From positions 1 to 10,217 of the forward strand of contig CATPAW010000155.1 in assembly GCA_955652255.1 (NCBI GenBank): a stretch of DNA of 10,217 nt, written 5' to 3'. The DNA comes from an uncultured Chthoniobacterales bacterium. Its GTDB lineage: Bacteria > Verrucomicrobiota > Verrucomicrobiia > Chthoniobacterales > UBA10450. The notes beneath the pieces were generated by a model, which had not been told where the DNA came from, did not search any database, and worked only from the letters and a program-made list of their open reading frames with translations. Shown here piece after piece: positions 1 to 5,454 of this stretch. Position 1 is the stretch's first letter, and the number at the start of each line of letters is the position of its first letter. The position numbers were made by a program, and so were the translations under genes.

Positions 1-1149
1 GCTTTGACTGGCGCATTTATCTACGCCGAGATTTCAAGTCGCCTTCCGCAGGTGGGCGGACAATATGCATACCTTCGCGAGGCGTTTCATCCATTAGTGG
101 CATTTCTTTATGGCTGGGTATTGCTCCTGGTGGTGCAAACCGGAGGCACGGCCGCGGTGACGGTCACGTTTGCCAGGTATTTCATCGAATTGACCGGCGT
201 GAAAATGCCGGTGTCATTGATCGCAGGGGTTACCTTGACGATGCTGACGATCGTTAACTGTCTGGGAGTCAAAAGCGGCAGCAATCTGCAAAGCACGTTG
301 ATGATAATGAAGATCGGCGCGATCGGTCTGTTGGTAACGGTGGGAGCGTTGTTGGTGCGGGCGCCTGATTTTTCTTTCACGCCAATCGTCGACCAACCGG
401 TCTCTGCCGGGCTGCTCTCCTCTTTCGGTGCGGCCATGGTGCCTGTTTTGTTTGCTTACGGTGGATGGCAAACCGGCTGCTTTGTCGCGGGAGAGTTGAA
501 AGAACCGCGCCGCAACCTGCCCCGGGCATTGTTGCTGGGAACGGCGGGTGTCGCCGTCCTTTACACTTTAGTGAACTTTGTTTGTGTGCGAGCACTGGGC
601 GTTAGCGGGTTGGCATTCACGGACACGCCAGCGTCGAAGTTGATGGAAATTGCCCTGGGCAGACTAGGCGCGATCATCATTGCTCTTGGTATCGTGATTT
701 CTACCCTGGGTTTTCTGAGCCAGAGCGTTTTGACGGCGCCGCGTGTGTACTTCGCCATGGCCGAAGATGGAGTCTTCTTCCGGCAGCTCGCCTGGGTACA
801 TCCCCGGACGCGCGTGCCCGTGTTTGCGATTGTTTTGCAGAGCGCATGGACAATGTTGATTCTGTTTTCGGGAAGCTATGGGCAGATCCTTAATTACGTG
901 ACAGCGACGGATTGGATTTTTTTTGGGCTCAAAGCAAGCTGCCTCTTCGTTTTGCGCCGCCGCGAACAGAGCGTAGCGCAGTTTCGCATGCCTCTGCACC
1001 CGATCACGACGGCGCTTTTCTGTTTGATCTGCTGGAGCGTGGTGGCCAACACCATTTATCGCTATCCGAGCAATACACTCATCGGGATGGCCATCCTGGT
1101 CTCCGGCGTACCAGTATATTACATTTGGAGGAGGACGTCCCGCGCGTGA
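1..1149 (+). CDS. APC-family amino acid permease (5' end cut by window edge)
   Basis: Inner-membrane secondary transporter of the amino acid-polyamine-organocation superfamily, probably importing or exchanging amino acids. The reading frame is open from base 1, and the first residues (ALTGAFIYAEI) match the middle of TM2 in the family, so the TTG at 4 is not the start. TM1, with its substrate-binding GSGIF-type loop, lies outside the window; roughly 60-80 residues are missing. Visible family marks are GGQYAYLREAFHPLVAFLYGW near the N terminus, FAYGGWQTGCFVAGELKEPR near residue 155, and the TAPRVYFAMAEDG loop near residue 245 followed by hydrophobic helices. About ten hydrophobic segments remain, and the protein ends in a basic tail (IWRRTSRA). 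Its stop overlaps the start of the aminotransferase gene, implying one transcript and related substrates. The sequence does not reveal the substrate; SteT/LAT-like exchangers are the nearest group I recognise. Confidence 0.9.
   Translation, partial: ALTGAFIYAEISSRLPQVGGQYAYLREAFHPLVAFLYGWVLLLVVQTGGTAAVTVTFARYFIELTGVKMPVSLIAGVTLTMLTIVNCLGVKSGSNLQSTLMIMKIGAIGLLVTVGALLVRAPDFSFTPIVDQPVSAGLLSSFGAAMVPVLFAYGGWQTGCFVAGELKEPRRNLPRALLLGTAGVAVLYTLVNFVCVRALGVSGLAFTDTPASKLMEIALGRLGAIIIALGIVISTLGFLSQSVLTAPRVYFAMAEDGVFFRQLAWVHPRTRVPVFAIVLQSAWTMLILFSGSYGQILNYVTATDWIFFGLKASCLFVLRRREQSVAQFRMPLHPITTALFCLICWSVVANTIYRYPSNTLIGMAILVSGVPVYYIWRRTSRA
1127..1134 (+). promoter_or_regulatory. Shine-Dalgarno for the aminotransferase GTG start
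   Basis: GGAGGAGG lies inside the last codons of the permease gene, 11 bases before the GTG at 1146. It is one of very few strong ribosome sites in the window and is the main reason for choosing this start over the ATG at 1182 or the far upstream in-frame ATG at 912, which is buried in the permease gene. Confidence 0.65.
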
Positions 1150-2273
1150 ATCGTCGTCGCAGCGCCGCCGGTTCGCCATACATGGAGTGGGCCAAGCTTT
1201 GCTCCACCGCTCGTTATAATTTAGCGACTAGCGGGATGGCCGCCTTTCCCCTGGCGGAGCTCGGCGTCGAAATCGGCCAACTGGAAATCAATGGTCCCAG
1301 CGGCTGCGGTTACGGCTACGAGCCTTTATCAGGAAAAATCGCGGCCCGTTATAACGTGCCGCAAGAGTCGATCGTCAGCTCTATCGGGGCTTCGATGGGT
1401 AACTATCTCGCGCTGGCTGCAACCACCGAACCCGGCGATGAAATCCTAGTCGAGCGTCCCAACTACGAGCCACTCTTGAGCACAGCACGATATCTCGGTT
1501 TGACGATCAAGTATTTTCAAAGGGGGAGCAATTTCGCGGTTGATTCGGCCGACTTGGAGCGGCAAATCACGCCGCGAACTCGCGTCATCGTGATTACGAA
1601 TCTACATAATCCAAGCGGAGCATTTTGTTCCGAGATCACTTTGCGGGAAGTTGCCGCTCTGGGGCGCAACAATGGGACTTATGTACTGGTGGATGAGGTT
1701 TATCGCGAGATGTTGTTTGAGACCCGGCCCCGGAGCGCGTTCCATATTGATCCGGAACGTTTCCTCATTACCAACAGCCTGACCAAAGCTTACGGCTTGA
1801 GCGGGCTGCGCTGCGGATGGGTGCTTGCCCCGGCCGACGTCACCCGACGCATATGGCGCATCAATGATCTTCATGGTGCGACCTTTGTCCATCCTGGAGA
1901 ATTGCTCAGTGTAATCGCCTTTGAACAACTCGGCCAAATCTCCGCGCACATGAAGGCGTTACTGGAGACAAACCGTGAACTTCTGCGGCAATTTCTTAGG
2001 GCACGCGACGATCTGGATTGTTACTGGCCGGAATATGGAACAATTGTGTTTCCTCGGTTGCGTCGCGGAAACGCAGAGCAATTCTGCGAGTTGCTTCGCA
2101 CGCGTTTTGAGACTTCGGTGGTTCCCGGACGGTTCTTTGATTGTCCGGACCGCTTTCGCATAGGCGTGGGCGGGCCAACAGAAACGATTCGGGAATCGTT
2201 GCGCCAGTTGGGCAAGGGTCTGGACGCACTCGCAGAGGCGACCATCTCTTCTTCGTCACGGCGTAGCTCTTGA
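1146..2273 (+). CDS. PLP-dependent aminotransferase, class I/II (fold type I)
   Basis: Cytosolic pyridoxal-phosphate enzyme that moves amino groups between an amino acid and a 2-oxo acid; the substrate cannot be assigned. With the GTG start it has 375 residues, normal to slightly short for the class. Visible landmarks are GASMGNYLAL (cofactor phosphate region), NLHNPSG with Asn155, VLVDEVY with Asp183 and Tyr186, the Schiff-base lysine Lys214 in SLTKAYGLSGLRCGW, and Arg338 in FRIGVGG as the likely substrate-carboxylate binder. All key residues are intact. The GTG was chosen because it overlaps the permease stop (GTGA), has a GGAGGAGG upstream, and keeps the residues before YMEWAK, which resemble related proteins. 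An ATG at 1182 would give 363 residues. The gene is translationally coupled to the permease, suggesting that the imported amino acid is transaminated. Confidence 0.88.
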   Translation: MNRRRSAAGSPYMEWAKLCSTARYNLATSGMAAFPLAELGVEIGQLEINGPSGCGYGYEPLSGKIAARYNVPQESIVSSIGASMGNYLALAATTEPGDEILVERPNYEPLLSTARYLGLTIKYFQRGSNFAVDSADLERQITPRTRVIVITNLHNPSGAFCSEITLREVAALGRNNGTYVLVDEVYREMLFETRPRSAFHIDPERFLITNSLTKAYGLSGLRCGWVLAPADVTRRIWRINDLHGATFVHPGELLSVIAFEQLGQISAHMKALLETNRELLRQFLRARDDLDCYWPEYGTIVFPRLRRGNAEQFCELLRTRFETSVVPGRFFDCPDRFRIGVGGPTETIRESLRQLGKGLDALAEATISSSSRRSS

Positions 2274-2331
2274 CCCGTGGCACGCAGATGATAGCCTCCC
2301 GCAGCCGCCTTAAGCACTGCGCAATGAACCC

Positions 2332-2940
2332 ATGAAATTTTATCGTATCGCGATTGCTTTAATAGCTGTGCTCTTAGCGCTTCCCTCTCGGCCTGTTGTT
2401 TCGCAGCAGGCGGTCGAGAAAGAATCCGCCCCGAGCAGTGAGGAAACCCCGACGGTAGAAATACCCAAGAACAGCTCCGATGAAAAGACCGGTGATGAAC
2501 AGCCCGCGAAAAAAGAGCAATCCTCAGAGCGCGAATCGTCCAGTAAAGTTCTTCAAGACATGATGACGGCTGAAGAATTCAAGGCGGCCGGCTTGGAAAA
2601 ACTTTCCTCTGAAGAATTGAAGAACCTGAATGCATGGTTACAAGGCTTTCGCGAAGTCGCCGAGACAAAAGCCGCTGAGAAGGCAACCGCGAAGGCGGCA
2701 AAAATGGCAAAACTGGAACAAACTCTCAGTCGCGTGGACGGCACCTTTACCGGCCTTACTGGTCGCACCATCATCAAACTCCAGGATGGAACGGTGTGGA
2801 AACAGGCAAACATTGACGATCGCTATCGCGCGCAACTCACTGACCATCCGGCCGTGTTCGTTTCGCGCTGCCCATTTGGCTGGAAGATGCGGATCGAGGG
2901 CACTCCGGAATTCTACGTCAATCCAGTACGCAATCGGTAA
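2332..2940 (+). CDS. Putative secreted/periplasmic protein with helical linker and C-terminal beta domain
   Basis: Function unknown. The 202-residue product starts with a clear signal peptide: MKFYR, a hydrophobic core at about residues 6-18, and a likely cleavage near VVSQQ (residues 22-26). I see no lipobox cysteine. Residues 27-72 are rich in Glu, Lys and Ser and look disordered. Residues 76-135 are Ala/Lys/Glu-rich and helical, possibly coiled coil, with a SSEELKNLNAWL segment. Residues 136-200 form a compact domain with GRTIIKLQDGTVWKQ followed by a beta-rich tail (FGWKMRIEG). This layout recalls small exported bacterial proteins that pair an 'EEL..LNAWL' helix with a 'GRT...L.NG..W.Q' fold; I know no assigned role for them. 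No good Shine-Dalgarno precedes the ATG. The stop lies 4 bases from the lysC stop on the other strand. Confidence 0.75.
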   Translation: MKFYRIAIALIAVLLALPSRPVVSQQAVEKESAPSSEETPTVEIPKNSSDEKTGDEQPAKKEQSSERESSSKVLQDMMTAEEFKAAGLEKLSSEELKNLNAWLQGFREVAETKAAEKATAKAAKMAKLEQTLSRVDGTFTGLTGRTIIKLQDGTVWKQANIDDRYRAQLTDHPAVFVSRCPFGWKMRIEGTPEFYVNPVRNR

Positions 2941-2944
2941 GCGA

Positions 2945-3457
2945 TCAATCAAGCGGCTGGATCGAACCGACCGCGGGCATCAAAGTCGCCAGTCCGAATT
3001 CTTCGTGCGTCAGCTGCGCGGCACGCTCAGCCTCCGTCCCATCGATTACGACGGCGATCTTAATCTCCGACGTCGAAATAAGCTGAATGTTAATCCCGCC
3101 TTCGCCGAGGCAATCGAACAGGCGCGCGGCCACACCGGAGTGCGATCGCATACCGATGCCGACGACGCTCAGCTTGGCCACTCCGCGCGTCGCCATCAAG
3201 CGTGTCGCCCCGATCTCATGGACAACTGGCGCGAGCAAATTTGTCGCCTGCTCAAGTTCGTCTTCATGAATCGTAAACGAAATGTCCGTCGCGCCGTCGA
3301 TCGAGGCATTTTGCACAATCATGTCCACAACAATGTTGGCCGCTGAGATTGCCGAAAAAATTCGACCAGCGATTCCCGGTTGATCGCGCAGGCCTGTGAT
3401 TGTCACTTTGGCCTGGTTGCGGTCGATGCTGACTCCACGAATGACAATGTCCTCCAT
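2945..3457 (-). CDS. Probable separate aspartokinase beta subunit from an internal lysC start
   Basis: An in-frame ATG (codon 247 of lysC, beginning MEDIVIRGVS) would give a 170-residue product holding only the two ACT domains. In Bacillus subtilis aspartokinase II and Corynebacterium glutamicum Ask, the beta subunit is known to be made from just such an internal start, is about 160-172 residues long, and forms an alpha2beta2 regulatory assembly. The position, the MED/MEE-like start and the length all match. A consensus AAGGAGG lies upstream in the coding sequence, while the main lysC start has no such site. The sequence cannot show whether this product is actually made. Confidence 0.6.
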   Translation of the reverse strand: MEDIVIRGVSIDRNQAKVTITGLRDQPGIAGRIFSAISAANIVVDMIVQNASIDGATDISFTIHEDELEQATNLLAPVVHEIGATRLMATRGVAKLSVVGIGMRSHSGVAARLFDCLGEGGINIQLISTSEIKIAVVIDGTEAERAAQLTHEEFGLATLMPAVGSIQPLD

Positions 3458-4195
3458 GTTCGTTGCTTCCTCCTTCGCGATTGTTCCGGTGTCGGCCTTG
3501 AAACTCGACCGCACTTCAAATTGCACGCCGAATTTTTTTGCAAATTCCACCGCGCGCGATTGCATTATTTTCGATCCGGCGCCGGCCATCTCTAGCAATT
3601 CGTCGTAAGCGATCTCATCCAGTTTCTTTGCCTCCGCGACGACGCGCGGATCGCACGTGAAGACTCCGTCCACATCGGTAAAAATCTGGCACGCGTCGGC
3701 GTTGAGTGCGCCGGCCAGAGCGATCGCAGTCAGGTCGGAACCGCCGCGTCCCAGCGTCGTCGTTTCGCCCTCGGCGTTTTGGCCCTGAAACCCGGCTACG
3801 ATGACAATATAATCGTCCGCCAGCAGCTCATGAATTTGCCGCGGGCTGATGTTTGCGATTCGCGCCTTTGCATGCGTCCGGTCCGTTAAGATTCCAGCTT
3901 CAGCGCCAGTCAATGAAATCGCCTTGCCCCCGCGCGCATTGACCGCCATTGCCGTTAAAGCGGTCGCGGCGTGCTCGCCGGTCGCGAGCAGGATATCGAG
4001 CTCACGTTCTGTCGGATGAGGCGACACTTCATGCGCAAGCTTAATTAGATTATCAGTCACTCCGGCCATGGCTGAAATTATCGCCACCACCTGGCAGCCA
4101 TCCCGCTGCGTCTCAATAAGGCGCTCCGCTACATTTTGAATGCGTTCCGTGTCGCCCACCGAAGTGCCGCCGTATTTTTGAACAATCAAGCGCAT
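2945..4195 (-). CDS. lysC: Aspartate kinase (aspartokinase), monofunctional
   Basis: Cytosolic enzyme that phosphorylates L-aspartate with ATP, the first committed step to lysine, threonine, methionine and diaminopimelate. The 416 residues match monofunctional aspartokinases of the Bacillus LysC/Corynebacterium Ask type. The N-terminal kinase domain (about 1-245) carries KYGGTSVG (7-14), LLATGEH (69-75), TLGRGGSDLTA (147-157) and FTDVDGVFTCDPR (172-184). Two C-terminal ACT domains follow, at about 263-335 and 340-410, with QLISTSEIKI (371-380) in the effector-binding part. Feedback inhibition by lysine and/or threonine is therefore expected. The ATG at 4195 puts KYGGTS at the usual distance; no Shine-Dalgarno is visible. 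The gene lies 88 bases downstream of thrC on the same strand, probably in one transcript. An internal start yielding the ACT part alone is described separately. Confidence 0.96.
   Translation of the reverse strand: MRLIVQKYGGTSVGDTERIQNVAERLIETQRDGCQVVAIISAMAGVTDNLIKLAHEVSPHPTERELDILLATGEHAATALTAMAVNARGGKAISLTGAEAGILTDRTHAKARIANISPRQIHELLADDYIVIVAGFQGQNAEGETTTLGRGGSDLTAIALAGALNADACQIFTDVDGVFTCDPRVVAEAKKLDEIAYDELLEMAGAGSKIMQSRAVEFAKKFGVQFEVRSSFKADTGTIAKEEATNMEDIVIRGVSIDRNQAKVTITGLRDQPGIAGRIFSAISAANIVVDMIVQNASIDGATDISFTIHEDELEQATNLLAPVVHEIGATRLMATRGVAKLSVVGIGMRSHSGVAARLFDCLGEGGINIQLISTSEIKIAVVIDGTEAERAAQLTHEEFGLATLMPAVGSIQPLD
3469..3474 (-). promoter_or_regulatory. Internal Shine-Dalgarno within lysC
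   Basis: On the minus strand this reads AGGAGG (AAGGAGGA with flanks), ending 11 bases before the internal ATG at 3457-3455. It encodes Lys-Glu-Glu in the main frame (codons around 241-243), so it could be partly chance, but the spacing equals that of the aminotransferase site, and good Shine-Dalgarno sites are rare among the gene starts of this window. Confidence 0.55.
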
Positions 4196-4283
4196 GGCAA
4201 AAACGCGCGGGAGGTGGATAGGAGTGGATGCAAAGCCGAATCGTTTTCGCTCAACTCACGCCGCTGTCAACTGAAGTCGCAAA

Positions 4284-5384
4284 TCACAACCCGAGCGCGC
4301 GAAGAACATCCTCTTCGTTGGCCGCGACCGACGTTATCTTTCCCATGCGTGCTGTAAGTGCATCGGGATCCTTCAAGCCATGTCCAGTGACCGTGCAAAC
4401 AATTCGGCTTTCCTCGGGAATTTTTTGAAATGAATACGCCGCGTCTTTCGCGTTGCAGCACTTGAACAAGCCGGCGATCGCCGCTGCGCTGGCCGGTTCG
4501 ACAAAAATTCCTTCATGTTGCGCCAGCCAGATTTGTGCTTCGATAATCTGCTCGTCGGTCACAAGATCGACAACCCCTTTCGACTGATCGATCGCCGCTC
4601 GCGCCTGTCTCCAGCTCGCCGGATTCCCGATTCGGATCGCCGAGGCGATCGTCTCCGGTCGCTCGATAATCTTGTCATGGAAAATCGGTGCCGCTCCGGC
4701 CGCCTGAAAACCAAACATCGCCGGCAATCTCTTCGATCTTCCATTGCCTTGGTACTCGCGGTATCCGGCCCAATACGCGGTCAGGTTCCCTGCGTTGCCG
4801 AGCGGTAGCAAATGAAAATCGGGCGCGTCGCCGAGAAGATCGGCAATCTCAAATGCCGCCGTTTTTTGTCCGGCAATGCGATCGGGATTGATTGAATTCA
4901 CAATCACAAGACTTTCGCGCTGCCCAAGCTTGCGCACGATCCGCAGCGCATCATCAAAGTTGCCATCGATCGCGATGATCTTCGCGCCGTGTACGAAAGC
5001 TTGCAGTAATTTGCCGCTGGCGATTTTTCCGGCCGGCAAAATTACCGTGCATTCTATTCCAGCTCGGGCCGCATAAGCCGCGGCCGAAGCCGAAGTGTTG
5101 CCGGTCGAAGCGCAGATCAACGTCCGCGCGCCACGTTCAATCGCTTTTGAAACCGCCACCGTCATGCCGCGATCCTTGAACGAGCCGGTTGGATTGACGC
5201 CTTCGTTTTTAACAAACACTTCGCAGCCGCGCCCGATTCGCGCACTCAGCTTTGCCGAATAAACCAGCGGCGTATTTCCTTCACCTAACGAAACGATTGG
5301 CGTCGAATTGGACACCGGGAGAAATTCACGATATCGATCGATCACTCCCCCGCCCTGTTTCAACCTGGATCCGGCCGCGTTCAT
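4284..5384 (-). CDS. thrC: Threonine synthase (class II, short bacterial type)
   Basis: Cytosolic PLP enzyme converting O-phospho-L-homoserine to L-threonine. With the chosen ATG it has 366 residues, close to the roughly 350 of short threonine synthases such as those of Thermus and Mycobacterium. Landmarks are IDRYREFLP and SLGEGNTPL at the N terminus, the PLP lysine Lys70 in NPTGSFKDRGM, ASTGNTSASAAAYAA (92-106), the phosphate-binding GNAGN (196-200), EPASAAAIAG (296-305) and the family-typical VTGHGLKDPD (332-341). The open frame runs up to 5603, but those codons lie in the divergent dehydrogenase gene and have no family resemblance. ATG 5384 has a weak GGAAG 6 bases upstream; ATG 5390 is the alternative and adds two residues. 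It heads the thrC-lysC pair; homoserine dehydrogenase and kinase are not in view. Confidence 0.95.
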   Translation of the reverse strand: MNAAGSRLKQGGGVIDRYREFLPVSNSTPIVSLGEGNTPLVYSAKLSARIGRGCEVFVKNEGVNPTGSFKDRGMTVAVSKAIERGARTLICASTGNTSASAAAYAARAGIECTVILPAGKIASGKLLQAFVHGAKIIAIDGNFDDALRIVRKLGQRESLVIVNSINPDRIAGQKTAAFEIADLLGDAPDFHLLPLGNAGNLTAYWAGYREYQGNGRSKRLPAMFGFQAAGAAPIFHDKIIERPETIASAIRIGNPASWRQARAAIDQSKGVVDLVTDEQIIEAQIWLAQHEGIFVEPASAAAIAGLFKCCNAKDAAYSFQKIPEESRIVCTVTGHGLKDPDALTARMGKITSVAANEEDVLRALGL

Positions 5385-5416
5385 CGACATCTTCCATTCG
5401 AACCAAATCCGCGCGA

Positions 5417-5445
5417 TTGTCGATTCGCAAGTGCAGTTGTAAGAT
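5417..5445 (+). promoter_or_regulatory. Possible sigma70-type promoter for the dehydrogenase fusion
   Basis: TTGTCG (5417-5422), then 17 bases, then TAAGAT (5440-5445): four of six matches in each box with ideal spacing. It lies in the 70-base gap between the divergent thrC and the fusion gene. Transcription would start about 7 bases further on, so the mRNA would be nearly leaderless, which fits the absence of any Shine-Dalgarno before the ATG at 5455. Single weak-consensus promoters often occur by chance. Confidence 0.3.
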
Positions 5446-5454
5446 CGACATCGC

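Noticed and set aside
912..1145. 78-codon N-terminal extension of the aminotransferase, back to an ATG at 912
   Set aside because: It lies wholly inside the permease gene in another frame, shows no aminotransferase resemblance, and a GTG with a strong Shine-Dalgarno sits at the expected boundary.
664..1179. 171-codon minus-strand frame under the permease gene
   Set aside because: Antisense shadow of a clearly coding membrane protein; composition is arginine-rich and no family is recognisable.
2940..2945. Terminator between the convergent secreted-protein gene and lysC
   Set aside because: Only 4 bases separate the stops and I found no hairpin with a T-tract on either strand there.
2630..3346. 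238-codon plus-strand reading frame bridging the secreted-protein gene and lysC
   Set aside because: Arg/Gln/His-rich shadow translation across two well-supported genes, with no domain or signal.
4265..4270. Perfect TTGACA on the minus strand between thrC and lysC, as a possible lysC promoter
   Set aside because: No acceptable -10 box occurs 16-18 bases downstream; the nearest (AACGAT) needs a 19-base spacer and matches poorly.
5383..5452. Direct repeat ATCGACATC at 5383-5391 and 5444-5452 flanking the divergent gap, as a possible operator
   Set aside because: Nine bases, one copy inside thrC; GATCGA/ATCGAC-type words are frequent throughout this window, so chance is sufficient.
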